Shown piece after piece: positions 1 through 12,552 of a DNA stretch of 64,000 nt. How positions within the stretch are numbered: the stretch's first letter is position 1; each line of letters begins with the position of its first letter. This stretch comes from Boswellia sacra (lineage: Eukaryota > Streptophyta > Magnoliopsida > Sapindales > Burseraceae). The notes beneath the pieces are model-generated. The model was given only the letters and a program-made list of their open reading frames with translations, had not been told where the DNA came from and ran no database searches. Position numbers and translations under genes: made by a program. Location of the stretch: NCBI GenBank assembly GCA_013180625.2, contig SNVD02009765.1, positions 248,001-312,000 on the forward strand, written 5' to 3'.

Positions 1-3000
1 TTGTTGCCTGTGACAAATAGATCATCAATGTATACTAAAAAATAGACAATAGCATGAGTACTCTTATATATAAAAAGTGAAACGTCAGATTTCTAATTCA
101 CATAGCCAAAGAAGAGTAGAAAATTCTTAAGTTCATTGTACCAGGCACTTGGTCCTTGTTTGTGCCTGTAAATGGCTTTCTTGAGTTAACAAACATGAGA
201 AGGATAAGTAGAGTTAATACATATAGGAAGTTGTTTCATAAACACTACCTCAGTAAGAGCACCATGTAAGAACGCATTATTAACATCCAATTGCCGAATC
301 ATCCACCCACGATATAAAGTAGGACTCAAAGCTAAGCGAATCGTTATTGGCTTTACTACGGGACAAAAGGTCTCTTGATAGTCCAAGCTAGGCCGTTGAT
401 AAAAGACTTTAGCCATAAGTCAAGCCTTGTAGCAAGATATAGTACTATTTGGATGCTTTGATACGGAATACCTATTTACACCCAACAACATTTTGAGAGA
501 GTTACAAGGTACAAGATTCCAAGTCTCATTTAATTTTTGATTAAGGCATTGAATTCATCAGCCACAGCAGTTCACCATTAAGGAGTTTTGAGTGCTTGAG
601 AAACACAAGTTAGCTCAATGGATTCAAGTAAAGGATGTCTAGTTATGGTATGATGAAACTGTTTAGGCTTATAAATGTTATTTTGTGATTAAGTAACCAT
701 ATGGTGAGTTCAGGATGGTGGTGGGTGAGATAATGTCTTTTGAGGTAAGGACGCCTGATAGAAACATTACCTGAGTCAAGGTCAATAGAAGCATTTGACA
801 TTGAAGAAGTGGCAGCACCTTCAGATTTATTAGATAGTGGAATAGCTAAAGGAGAGGTGGTGTTAGACGTAAAACTTAGTGTATAAAATGAAGGAAATAA
901 TGCAACACGAGAAGAGGACTGAGAAAACCATGAAAAAAAGGATGATACATCGAACTAAATGAATGTTGTACTAGCTGGGAATATATGCTTAAAAAATTGA
1001 ACATGGCGGGAAGAGAAAAATTTTTTAGTGGAAAAATCATAACACCTATATGCACTTTGGTCACTTGAATACCCAAGAAAAATACAAGGAGTGGATTTTA
1101 GCTCTAATTTATTTTTGGCCTAAGGTTTTAGCCATAGAAAACAAAGGCACCCAAAAACTCTTAGCTTGGTATAATGTGGCTGAGTGAGGAAAAGACGTTC
1201 AAATGGAGATTTATAATTCAAGATTGGTGTGGGCAAGCGATTAATTAAATAAGCAACTGTTTTGAAGGCATATGTCTAAAATGATAAAGGGAGAGAAACA
1301 TTATGTAGCAAGCTGAGTCTAGTTTCAACAATGTATCTATGTCATCGTTCAGCATACCCATTATGCTTTGAAGTGTGAGGTAGAGTTTTTAGCTGTTCAA
1401 CTATGGCTTTAAAACAAGTAAAGATAGAATAAACATCAGATTTTTGAGGTAATGGATAAAGCCAAATAAAATTGTAAAATGATCAACAAATCACATAGCA
1501 ATGAAAGCCATCAAAAGATATAATTAGAGAAGGAACCCAAACATCTGTGTAAACAACATAAAGTGAACCTCGACTTTGTAATGAAAAAGGTCCAAAAGGT
1601 AAGCGATGACTCTTATTAAACTGACAAAACATAATGAAAATCTATAGATAACTGGAATGACAAAGGAACAAAATTTAACCAAGCTAAGTTTTTGGTAGTT
1701 TTGCTAGAGGGATGACTAAGCTGGTTATGCCAAATCCGAGAAGATGCTTTGACTCCAATGCAAACTATAAGAGATGAACGAGAGAAGGAAGTTAGTCCCA
1801 AGGTGCTAGGGCATTCATAAATGTCATGCTTGTTCAGACCGGGAAGTAGTGGTGGCCTTGTTTTTAATTCTTTCACAACAAAAAAAAAATATAAGGAAAG
1901 AAGTCAATAGAAGTTTGACTAGTTTTGCACAATTTTGAAATAGAAATCAAATTCTTTGGTATGGAACGAACACATAACACATTAGTAAGGGAAAAATTAT
2001 TTGAAGAAGAAGGTGAATGAGAAGATCCAGTGCGAGAAATAGTAAGACCTGAGCCATTCCAATCATAACATTATTGGGCCCTTCATAATTTTGGTGGAAG
2101 GATAGATTGGAAAGGCCAGAGGTGACATGGTGAAATATAGCTGAATCCATGAGCCAATTGCCATTTTAAGGTGTGAGAGCAGTATGATTTGCCATTGGAG
2201 TAGGACGGAGATACGAAAAAAGTTGATAGCAATGTCTTGCGCCATGACCTCATTTGCTAGAAAATTGGCAAAAGGTAATAAATTGTTCGGAGATATTGTT
2301 ATGGTTTTGTGGTTGCTGAGGACGAAGGTCAGGACTTGGAGAAGGAGAAGGAAAAGGAAGCAAAACACGATTGCTTTCACTAAACTGCTTGCTATTGCTA
2401 TCTTTATGAAAGTTGTTAGATTATCGATGTTTAGAGTTATGAGAATTGGCACTTCATGTAAAATTTGATTTAATAGGAGAAAGATCTATGGGCTGCTTTG
2501 TATGCTTAAAAAACTCCTTATGCTCTACTAATTTATCATAAAGTTCTTCGAAAGAAATTACAAAGTTGCAAGCATGAACTACAGCAACAATGCCCTTAAA
2601 TTCAGGACCCAGACCACAAAGTTAATAGATTAGCAAATCATCATCTCCCGATGGGGCACCAATAATAGAAAGTTCATCTACTATAGCTTTTATAGCTTAA
2701 AGGAATTTAGAGACAGATTTAGATCCACTTATCATAGAAGACAACTTATCTTTGAGATGAATAATGCTGCTATTTGATCTATTCGCATAGAGTTTTTGAA
2801 GTCGATCCTTAGCTTTTTTGCTAGAATTAGTAGTGGACACCAAAGGGATCACTTGTTTAAATAAGGATGCAAGAATTGCATGTAATATCAATTGATCTTG
2901 ATGCAACCATAAAGTATGATCAAGATTAATTCTTGTAGCATTATTAGAGACAATGGTGGAAGGTAGGCATGGGGAAGAGCCATCAATAAAACAAAGAAAA

Positions 3001-3180
3001 GCTAGGCCAAAGAGAAGAGAGGTAAACTAGGCTTACGAATAGGAGTAGAGTGGAGGTATGAACTTCAGAGGTAATTGATCAACAACATTGATAGTGATGA
3101 GATCTGAGAGACTAGATAAAGACGAAGTAGAAGAGCTAATAACATGTGTTGATTTGCTTGTAGAATCATCAGTAGCCATG
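1..3180 (-). pseudogene. copia gag-pol polyprotein remnant
   Basis: A likely start codon lies at 3178-3180, followed by a Ser/Thr-rich leader. The gag part (about 2450-3060) contains UBN2-type wording such as LHQDQLILHAILAS and KDRLQKLYANRS. Around 1950-2150 is a protease-type stretch (DSAIFHHVTSGLSNLS) in which the usual DSGAT is altered. A GAG-pre-integrase motif (IWHNQLSHPSS) lies near 1730. At 186-416 is an RT fragment with QLDVNNAFLHG. In-frame stops and frameshifts separate nearly all these pieces, so no product is expected. Confidence 0.8.
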
Positions 3181-3230
3181 AGAAATTGAGAAGAGAAGAA
3201 AAAAGTGAATTGCTCAAAGCAGCTATAGAT

Positions 3231-3242
3231 GCTCTAATACCA
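3231..3242 (-). other. primer binding site, initiator Met-tRNA
   Basis: On the minus strand this reads TGGTATTAGAGC, one mismatch from the common plant copia primer site TGGTATCAGAGC complementary to initiator Met-tRNA. It sits between the LTR on its right and the gag start on its left, as expected for a minus-strand element. Confidence 0.75.
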
Positions 3243-3479
3243 TATAAAGAAGTAATCTTTTGGCAGAAAGATTCAAGTTCTATTGATCTATTTGTAGTGT
3301 ATAAATATATAGAAATTTGAGATATTTACAAGAAGTACATAGAATAAGTAATCAAATTTGATTATACCAAATTACAGCAAGCTGTTAATTCCTGATTTTA
3401 AGTGATAGTTGATATCTTGGCTTGATTGATGGAATGAGATTTTGTAGAAGATTCCTCTAGATTGTCAGTGAAGAAAGCA
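3243..3479 (-). repeat. 5' LTR of the copia element (approximate)
   Basis: The LTR abuts the primer site at 3242. On the plus strand it begins TATAAAGAAG, which looks like a mutated TG start. A CA that could be the other end lies at 3478-3479. A TATA-like stretch is present near 3300-3312. The second LTR is outside the window, so the right edge is a guess. Confidence 0.5.
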
Positions 3480-3489
3480 TGAGCTTTAA

Positions 3490-4067
3490 TGTTAGAGGAA
3501 AAAATGGTTGGAGATAAAAAGTTTAAAACTTAGTTTTTAAGTAATGAGTTACAAGTTTTAATATGAAATTAATTTTAAGAGTTACAAATCTAATAAAAAC
3601 ATGAGTTAAACTTGTTATTTGTACCATATATCTTTTTTTTAAGAACATTATGGCTTAAGAGTTACAAGAGTTAATTTGCAACTTATTTAAGCCAGGAGAC
3701 TATTATATAAAGGAGTCTCAAAGGTTCTAACATAATAATAATATACTTTGAGTATTTTCTATGTTTGTGTGCAACTGTAACACATGAAGACAAATTATTT
3801 TCTTTTTGGTAATCGTGTTTATCGAGAAAATAGGTTGTGAGCATTAGGTTGTATCTTGGAGCCCTTGTGTACCAATATTACCTATACGAAGGAAGGACTC
3901 TTTGGCTTTAGGACAATGTCTTTAATATGACCCCAAGTGCTCAAGCTTTACATTTTCTCATCTCTCTTCTACTTTGTATATGTTATTTAATTTTCAATAT
4001 TATTGTTTATATGATATTATTATTGTTTGATTTATTGTATTTAAATTAATTATAAATATTCTCAACA
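3490..4067 (+). repeat. LTR-like repeat, copy A (578 bp)
   Basis: This starts TGTTAGAGG and ends CTCAACA, and it aligns along its length with 16230-16810. Shared blocks include AGTTTAAAACTTAG near the start, the TATA-like TATTATATAAAGG in the middle, and TTGTATCTTGGAGCCCTTG. TG...CA ends, a TATA box and two diverged copies fit an LTR. The 5-bp flanks (TTTAA and ATCTA) do not match, so it is not a clean solo LTR. Confidence 0.6.
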
Positions 4068-5716
4068 ATCTAAAGGCAAAGAGTGTCTTTTATATTTTAT
4101 TGTTTGCCTTAAAAACTTAATTCATCACTACGTCCGTATGACGTGATTAATTTCTAGAGTATGTTGATTGATTGTTTTATTTTGTTTATCAAATGACATT
4201 GTTATGTCGATATTTTTTTAGAGGTCCATAAGATTTGATCATTATGATATATTTTGATTATTATACTACTTATATAGTTTAACTATGATATTGTTAGTAG
4301 ATTGATTTCTATTTCTTTATATTGTGTATATATATTTGTGTGACATTTTTGTGATCTAGAGTATAACATTGATTAAGTCATTATACTTGCATGAGTTAGA
4401 AATGGGTGAATGTATAAACATTAGAAATGTAGGCTTGCATAAGTTATGAAAGTGTGATGTCAGTTTTCTATTTCTTTATTCATGTTACATTAAAATCTAT
4501 ATATGTCATTATTATTATACTTTGACATGTAGATTTCCACTTGATATGTTTTTATATAATATTCTATCATTTATAAAAAATGGATAAATGTAGTTCAAAC
4601 ATGGAGATAATTGCGTAGCTTTTTGTGCTTTAAATATTATGGTTTACTAAACTATTATCCTAACCTTGTTTATTTCGATATCTTCTTTTGATCCTGGAGA
4701 AAACCTAATGCTTTCAGATCGTGTTGATAACAAAGGGTGTATTAAGAGTTGATGGTTCAACTTGGTATCGAGATTGGATCTCTGTAATCAACCTTAAGAA
4801 AATATAATGGTAGTAGAAATTTTTTTTGAGGTAATACAAAATTATTTATGTTATTTCTACTCTTATCTAGTTAGTATGATTATATTTCTATAGAAAAATC
4901 TTCTCGTGATTTATTAAATTTTTGTTTATTTGTGGTTATACATATTTTGTTGTAATAAACTATTAGTGCATGATGCTTTGAGTTACAACGAATTGTTACA
5001 CCTAATTATTTTAATTTATTTTTTAGTGATGGTAGAAGAGATTGAAACAGAGTCATTTCTTCAACTATTATGTTTCAAGGGTGATAATCTTAATAGAAAA
5101 TTCATGCGTTTATGTATATTATATTACAGTCTTTGTGATAGTACTCGTGTGTACTGTACTAACTACTTTTATTTGTCTTCTTGATATAGATTAATAGATT
5201 CTTATAGTTATTAATTCTAGATATTAATAGCTTGTAGTTACTATAATATGATGAGGAGATTAATTATTTCTCTTGCTTTTATATGGATCTTAATTTTGTA
5301 TGCCAACTTATTTTATTATGCTTGTCTTGAACATGTTGAAATTTTCTTATTGTTTTCAAAGAATACAAATGAGTTGTAAAGTGGAGTGGTTTTTATAACC
5401 AAGACCTTTTATTAGTTTTTATGGTTTAATAAATTTTCAATTATGGAAAAATATTATTTTGAGTGTAATTATTGCTTATGATTATAAGAACGTTTTATAT
5501 ATTACTTTAATATATTATTGCATTAGAAGATGCATTCGAGTACATTTAAAAACTTATATATACATGGTATAATTATGTAATAATTATTATTAGATGTGAG
5601 TTATATATTATATTTGCTAGTGAAGTAATAAATATCTTATTAATGTGAGAGTAACAATAAATACTTTGTTAATGTAGGGGTTTCAATTTTTAAGAGGTTT
5701 TAAATTTTTTACTAAT
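4068..5716. other. AT-rich non-coding stretch; possible decayed LTR-element interior
   Basis: I find no supportable gene. At 4763-4774 the sequence TGGTATCGAGAT resembles a Met-tRNA primer site (TGGTATCAGAGC), preceded by a short TTCA end. Possibly the true LTR starts at 3490 and ends near 4757, or this belongs to a different decayed element. The stretch ends where the CACTA element begins. Confidence 0.35.
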
Positions 5717-6001
5717 CATTAGAGGAAAATTCCTCATATATGCCGGTTTTCCACCCTCATGTATATGGATACCTGCCGGTTTCAATATGACAGTTATGGA
5801 CTTGACATTTATTCTACACGAGTCGGTTGGTCAAACCAACATAATTTTGTGTCGATGCCTTTTTGTCAGTCCCTTGCTTGGTAAAAACCGACATGTATCT
5901 TGGCTATTTACGTACCTAAGATGAGGGTTTATAAGTGACAAGTTGTCTAAATATTATGTGAGTGTTAAGAACCGACATGTATTTATTATTTAAAAATATA
6001 T

Positions 6002-6042
6002 AATACTGGGCTGATACCGGCCCTTTGTATCAGCCTAGTATT
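6002..6042. repeat. subterminal hairpin in CACTA element
   Basis: Two 16-nt arms (6002-6017 and 6027-6042) are reverse complements at 15 of 16 positions around a 9-nt loop. The core is GGCTGATAC/GTATCAGCC. It lies about 290 bp inside the left terminus, in the zone where CACTA elements carry transposase-binding repeats. Confidence 0.6.
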
Positions 6043-7291
6043 ATATATATATATTTTTTGAAATTGATTTTTTGGCAATTTAATTCTATAAAAGTAAATA
6101 AAAAAGGCAATCAACAAATCAAACAGTACAATGCAAGGAAAGCAGCAAATCAAACAATGTAACAATGCATATTAATTAATGTAAACAAAGCATTTGATTT
6201 ACAAGCTAAGTACACAGATAGAATGCTTACTTGAAGAACACTATCATCTGTATATGCCTTAATCGATGAATATATATGTGGTCTGTAGCTAAGATGAAAA
6301 TATAAAAGCACCATACACCTTATCGTTAGTAACTGCACTTAACAAGAACCATTTTTCACTTAACAAACAAGAGACTTTCTTGAAAACATCTCCACCATAA
6401 ACAATTTCCACAACATGATTTTTCTATTTTCCTACAGTTTCTCAATGACCAAATACGAAAATGATTGAAATGATAGTACTTCTATCATGAGTCTCAATTA
6501 GATTAACAAAAACATAAAACACATTTAACTAGTCACATTTCATCAAACAAGATCTGAAACAAAATGAACAATTCTATCTTTTGCTCATGGCAAAGAGAGA
6601 TGAATACATACTTCATGAAGCAAATTCTTGTTGATCTCTTCCAAAATCAGAACCATGCATCACTGGCACTGCATAAGCCTTAAAAAGCTGTTATACTAGC
6701 AAAGAAAAGTTAAATGGTGCATAACCATGCAACTAAATACATAAAAGCATCATATTGAAGCTAAGAAATTATATCAAAAGAAGAAGGCAAAACTTGCCAA
6801 GCTCGGTTGTTTACAAATTAGCAAAGTGATAAAAGATCAAATTAATGAATGATAGATTCGACATATAAACATCAACTTTAAACATCAATGTCATAATCTT
6901 TCATCCATTGACAAAAAAGAACATTATACATTAGACTTAATCAAGTTTTAATGTCCCAAAAACTATACATTTGAGGTCAATTAAGCACCAACTAACTTTC
7001 ATGAATAAGGCATTCCAAAACCATCCCAAAAACTACTCCATGAGGTATTTGTAATCAAAGCACACAAAAAATGGTTGTTGACACTCTTTCTTGTTCTGTG
7101 AGTTGTTGTCAGCAAGCTATATACAATTTCCAAAAAGTTATGTACACAACTATTCACACACATGTAAACTCCTTCAATCTGCAAAATTAGAATGTCATGT
7201 TAGAAAATAACAAATTGAACATTGAACTTGGATGGAAATTCATCATAGTTTGAGGATTTGATGAACCTGATTTTGTAGCCTTCTTCTTTTC

Positions 7292-8788
7292 ATGCCATTC
7301 TCTTACACAATTAAGTTAGGCCTAGCCCATTCTGATCTAACCTCATTTATATCCTCCATTGTATAATGGTCCTTGTTGTTGTACTAACAACAAAACAAAA
7401 ATATGTTAATAACAATGCACTAAAAACTTGAGAAACCCAAATTAGGATTGCTTACATTTTCACAAAGGATCTTGGGGTCTTGCATAATCTCTTTCATGTT
7501 TCTTAAAACATAATAACCACATTCCGTACTGCCAACTTGTCTTGGTCCCTGCAAGTATACACGAAAAAGTGACTTTGTAAGCAAAAAACTTTTTTGCACA
7601 AGTCATTTTTGATAATCTCATATCAAAATCAATTAAATGTACCTTTACATTTGTCCATTCAAATGTGTACCTTTTATTTTTTCTCCTGGATGATGACTAC
7701 CATAGCAATAATCCTCTGACAAAACATACAGTCACACATAAATATTGCAACTTAATTAAACATATTAATATGATGTTAATAATCAACATTGAAGGCACCA
7801 AAACACATACTGGTTAATGACTTCCTTAACACCTTGCTTGGCTCCTTTTCCCATGGAATCAAGGAAAAAGATTGACAAAAAAGACAAATCAATCACAATT
7901 AACGTCCAATGGTAACTATCATATCATGAAACTCTCACAAATTAAAATCTCTAACCTAATTTATAATATGGTTGTGAAATAAGATTGTACACAATTAAGT
8001 TTGGCAAGAAAACATACCCTAGGTTATACGAAATTACACTGTAGTTTCTATTGTCAAACCCTTTGATCTTGTTTGACAAGGATTGAGAAATTTGAGATCG
8101 TACTTGTTTTTTGCTCAACTGATCAGCAAGTATGGTTGATGGGTTGACAAACCCAAATGTCACTCGGCTATTGTCACTCTGAAATTTTTTATAAAGATAA
8201 CTACAAGTCTAAGAAAAAAAAAATATTTGAGTTACAATCATGATTTATACAAATTACTATTAAAAGAAATGTTAATAGACTAAATTGTACAAAAAAAAAT
8301 CATAACCTGCTATATATAGAAATGCAGTTCTGAGTGAGCTCCTTATAGTGAATCACAGTAAACATATCTTCACGATTCAAGAAGGTGGATACAGAGTACC
8401 CAAATAGGCCTTCATTAAATGCCACTGTCACATATTCAACAACTCTTACCGTAAGATTCATTAGGTCCTCAAAAACTTCTACAACTTCAGATTCTCAATT
8501 GCATGCTTTTCTATTTTAACTACTGTCAACTCTCTGTTGGTGGATTTTTGGGCCGGGACCTATATTGGAACAAAAGTTGTCATTGTTATTACATTTATTT
8601 ATAAGCAAATTACTTTGAAGAAGGAATTGTCTCATAATTTTTTACCTCAGCTTGTAAAATAACAAGATATGCAGGCCATTCCACGTGTTCTCCCACTGCA
8701 TCATATACTAAAGATATTTCTTGATCATCTTTAACGATGGGCAACGTCGCTGCTTTATCTAAAAGTAATTCAATGACAACAACCCTTG
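7292..8788 (-). pseudogene. DUF8039-like plus Ulp1/C48 cysteine-peptidase-like region of CACTA ORF
   Basis: The minus strand at 8788-8610 encodes a DUF8039-like stretch (VYDAVGEHVEWPAYLV). Further exons follow: EYVTVAFNEGLFGYSVSTF (about 8440-8310), FGFVNPSTI (about 8160), SYHWTLIVID with the probable catalytic His at 7909-7911, FFLDSMGKG with the Asp, GPRQVGSTECGYYVLRNM with the Gln and the Cys at 7519-7521, and a C-terminal YTMEDINEVRSEWARP ending in TAA near 7292. The His-Asp-Gln-Cys residues of a SUMO-protease fold are visible. Intron borders are only partly clear. Ulp1-like domains are known in plant transposons; whether this one ever cut a SUMO-like substrate cannot be told. Confidence 0.75.
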
Positions 8789-9352
8789 TTGGGCAACCAT
8801 AGTGCCCTTTGATAGAACAATGTGAGAGGTTTCCATAAGCAGGAAAGTCATTTATTGTCCACAACGACATTGCCTGCAAGTTAAAAGTTTCTTGGTTATA
8901 GGCATCATAGACTTGAACACCTTCCTCCCATAAAATTTTCAAGTCATCAATTAATGGTGCCAAATAAACATCAATGTCGTTACCAGGTTATCATGGACCC
9001 GATATCAAAAGAGATAACATCATGAATCTATTTTTCATGCATAACCATGGAGGAAGATTATACATAACCATTACTACATGCCAACAACTATAAGTGCTAC
9101 TTAGGGTACTATGTGGATTTATCTTATCAGCTGAAATAGCTAACCTAAGGTTTCTACTATTAGCAGCAAAATCGAACCACATATGGTCAACTAGCTTCCA
9201 AGATGCTATGTCGGCTAGGTGCCTAAGTTTACCATTAATGACTCTACTATTGGCATGCCAAGTTAAGCTTTTAGCAATCTCAAAAGATTGAAAAAACCTC
9301 TTAAACCTTGGACTGGGAGAAAAGTATCACACTACTTTTGTAGCAATGCCCT
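8789..9352 (-). pseudogene. TNP2-type CACTA transposase, middle part
   Basis: On the minus strand the frame reads GIATKVV, stop, YFSPSPRFKRFFQS, IAKSLTWHANSR, LRHLADIASWKLVDH, then the TNP2 hallmark PLIDDLKILWEEGV, VYDAYNQETFNLQAM and TINDFPAYGNLS. The order and wording are those of Transposase_21/TNP2. Two stops lie in the stretch (TGA after KVV and a pair near 8990). After SIKGHYGCPT the TNP2 homology ends abruptly and the DUF8039-like part follows, so the catalytic C-terminal half has been replaced or deleted. Confidence 0.85.
9348..9352. other. target site duplication (left) of solo LTR
   Basis: The 5-bp GCCCT here is repeated at 10712-10716 on the other side of the insertion. Removing the insertion and one copy rejoins the transposase sequence between KHKKG and KGIATKV. 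Confidence 0.8.
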
Positions 9353-10711
9353 TGACATATCCAAAAAAGGATTGTCTCCCAAGTATAGGAGTGTCGAAGT
9401 AATAAACTGGTGAGACCGGGGTCGATCCACGAGGAAGGGGGTTTTAGCGCTACAAGTTATAAGCTAAGCAAATATAATATGAATGATTCAAAGATATGAT
9501 AAGATAATATCAACAATCGATGAGAATAATTAAAATACGCAAGTAAAAGGAATTAACACAATAATAATGAAAGTTAAGGTTAGGGGATCTGCCCTTAATA
9601 TTTCGAATAAGGATAAGCAACCCATTTTAGTTATATGAAGTATATTTGCTTTGTTACCAATATTTATACCACTACTTGTAAATGGGTTCAAGCATCCAAT
9701 GTGCCAATCTCCATATGTCGACAACAAATCAAGGTTCCTAACTGGATTCGTGTCAGTAAGGAAAAACCATACGACATCTAGGAAGGATCAAAGCATTTGA
9801 TGTGCCAAGGATTGTCTACAATGGATCAAGACCTCCACTATACGAGTGGTGTCAAGATTGATTAAGAAAGTAAATATAACTCATATAAAATAAACAACAT
9901 ATGATTATGATAATTAAGCACATATCAAGGTTTAGAGAATCCTTACTCTCATATCAAGGGTTTCACCCTTTCACCTTAGCAAGAGAGAATTTAGAAAGAC
10001 ATTATAAGAGAAAGAACACAAATTACAAGAAAAAGGAAATTCATTAATAACACACAAGAGAGAAAAACAAGAGATACACAATACAAGATCCCAGCTAAGG
10101 CCAAGATGCCCTAATGGGTCACAAGGCACCTCTATTTATAGATACATTCAGGGGCAAACTTGTCAAATTACAAAGGAATAATTGTCAAATATTAGATGCA
10201 CCAACTTTGACAATTAGAGTAATTAGGTGAACCGACTTTGACCACCAATTTTGACCTTGAATTATTGTGAATTTTAATCATATGTCTTCATGAAATCGTA
10301 GATATTTCTCTCAGCTTTCTAGAACATCTTGATTCATACAATTTGGATACGTATTCTGAGAGACAAGGTCAAAATACTGAGGAATGGTCAGGCTGGGCCG
10401 AATCTGCAGATGGGTTCACTTCAAGCCCATTTTTGGTCCACTAAGAGCCCGAATTTGATGATGCTTGTGAAAATACAATCTTGTAGATAATTTAATTAGC
10501 TTTTCAAAACATTAAGATTTGCATCATTCTGATCTATAAATAGAAAGTTATGCTCATTTTATCGAACCTGTAAAAAAACCAACATTAAAAGGAAGTTAAT
10601 TCCAAAGATGCAAAGACTACAAATATGCTTAAGTTGAGGAATTTAATGACACTATTAATGCAATATGATGAACCAAGCTCTTATTAAACATATATATTTA
10701 AGTGTTCATCA
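9353..10711 (-). mobile_element. solo LTR (1359 bp) inserted in the transposase gene
   Basis: The insertion starts TGACATATCC and ends TGTTCATCA, so it has TG...CA ends, and it is flanked by perfect GCCCT duplications. On the minus strand it contains a TATA box, CTATAAATAGAGG (plus strand about 10131-10143), followed by a long untranslated stretch. No coding domain or primer site is inside. These features fit a solo LTR left by LTR-LTR recombination. A conserved stretch near 9414-9440 (GACCGGGGTCGATCCACGAG) may help family assignment. Confidence 0.8.
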
Positions 10712-11399
10712 GCCCTTTTTATGTTTACATCTTTTACGTGTGACTTTCCATCTCGACAACTCACAAGTGGGACAACTTGTGGAAGATGCGTATTCTTTTC
10801 TATACAAAATGCAATCATTAGGGCATGCATGTATTTTTTCATAGGACAAACCTAAAGAAACCATTGTTTTCTTAGCTTCATACATGGAGGATGACATTTC
10901 ATTATTGGGTGGTAAGATATCATTAATGAGATCAAGCAATTCAGAGAAACTTTTATCTGACCAACCATTCCTCCCTTTTGTGTTAAATAGTTTCATAATG
11001 GCAGATAATTTTGTGTGAGAGGTGCAACCCGGGTATAATGGTTTTTCAGCATCATCTATCATTTTTCAAACATTTGGGTTCATTATCAACATATTGGAAT
11101 GCATCCTTGACCATATCCACTGCATCATTGAATGCATTATCACAATCGTCAAATGATGATTTCATAGTGTTAGTCTTCCCATGCCAAATCCAATTTTTGT
11201 ATTTTGTATCAAACCCTTTCCTAAATAAATGGTCTCGTATTTCTTCTTGGGTGTGAAAGGCTCAACATTGATAGGATTTACATGGGCATTTCATGAGGTT
11301 TGAATTCATACAATTCAAAGTTGCAAATTCTAGAAAGCTATCAATCCCATCCTCATAGTCCTTAGACAATCTATCTTTCCATATCCAAGATTTATCCAT
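10712..11399 (-). pseudogene. TNP2-type CACTA transposase, N-terminal part
   Basis: An ATG at 11397-11399 starts MDKSWIWKDRLSKDYEDGID, typical of the transposase-associated (Transpos_assoc) domain, with NCMNSNLMKCPCKSYQC. An in-frame stop follows, then AFHTQEEIRDHLFRKGF. A 1-nt frameshift near 11063 precedes DDAEKPLYPGC. After that come WSDKSFSELLDLINDILP, YEAKKTMVSLGLSYEKIHAC and NDCILYRKEY, then a zinc-type CPTCELSRWK. These are conserved TNP2 blocks. The gene is interrupted after KHKKG by the solo LTR. Confidence 0.9.
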
Positions 11400-12552
11400 T
11401 CCGATAGTTAAGTAATGCACCTATGTAATAAAGATTTTGTTTAGTAATGTTAACTTTTAATTAAAGAGGATATTAGCGGACACAATTTGAGATTTTTATT
11501 GTGAAATTCTTGGCTGTGGCCATCTAATTAAATTTTATGATACCTAATTCAAATATCTAGATCAATTTTTCTGTTTAAATTAAAATATATTCATAGTTAT
11601 ATTCATAGTTAAAGTAAAATTATAATCTATTAATATTAATGTAAACTATTATTAATGTAGCAAGGGCTGAATAGAGAAGCAACAAAATCATATAAACAAA
11701 ATCAATATAAACTTTGCATGCTAAGAAATTATGTGATAGCGAATGACCATCAAAGTATATAAGGCAACAGGGATAAAAAGAGAAGTCCTTAACCACAATC
11801 AAGTTTTGAGGGATTAATATTACAATGAAGCCATTAAGAAGTGTGCACGAAACAAACAAATTTATTTATATACCAGATTTGTGACATTTGATTTCTAACA
11901 CCATGCCAGACCAATATATTATGACTTGTTTCATTAAAACACCAAACAAGAAAGACAAGAAAATGAAACTAGAATAGCAAGACATAGAAATATAGAAAGA
12001 GAATAATTACCTGAAGATGAAGCAAGCAGGCCTAAGCTTAGAAACCAAGGGAAGCTACCAGCAAAATAAAATCAAACACTTGTAAAAAAAGATGTTTTGA
12101 CCCAAAAAGTTTAACAAATGAACCAATCCAACACTAATTATTATAGAATTTCTCTAATTTATCTATTGTTGGAATATTAAAAGGAGATTAATAGAATATG
12201 TTATTAAAAAAAAAAGGATTTTTTTCAACACCATATGAATACCAGTAATATTGTTTAGGAAGTTTACAGCCTAAAAGAATGTTAAGCTAACCATGAACTA
12301 GATACAAAATCACTTATTAAAAATCTGCATCTATTAAACATGCATAAATCAGCAATCAAAGTTTTATCAACTTCAAAGGAAGATAACACATAAATAAAAA
12401 TGAAGTACAAAAGTTAAAAGAATTAAGCCACAAATAAGGTTACCCAAAAAAAAAACTAGAAGCATAATAAACCAATTCTTTGGCAAGTTAATTGCATGCT
12501 TTTTCATCTAATAACTCTTTAAGAGCTTTTCAGTAATAGTAGTTAATATTAC

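Larger units (their letters stand above)
1..3479 (-). mobile_element. Ty1/copia retrotransposon, 5' part, degenerate
   Basis: Read on the minus strand from the right, the order is LTR, primer binding site, gag, protease, GAG-pre-integrase and reverse transcriptase, which is the copia order up to RT. The element runs off the left edge, so RNase H and the 3' LTR are outside the window. The reading frame is broken by many stops and shifts, so it is a dead copy. The gag style and short LTR resemble the Ale/Retrofit group, but this lineage call is an inference. Confidence 0.85.
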
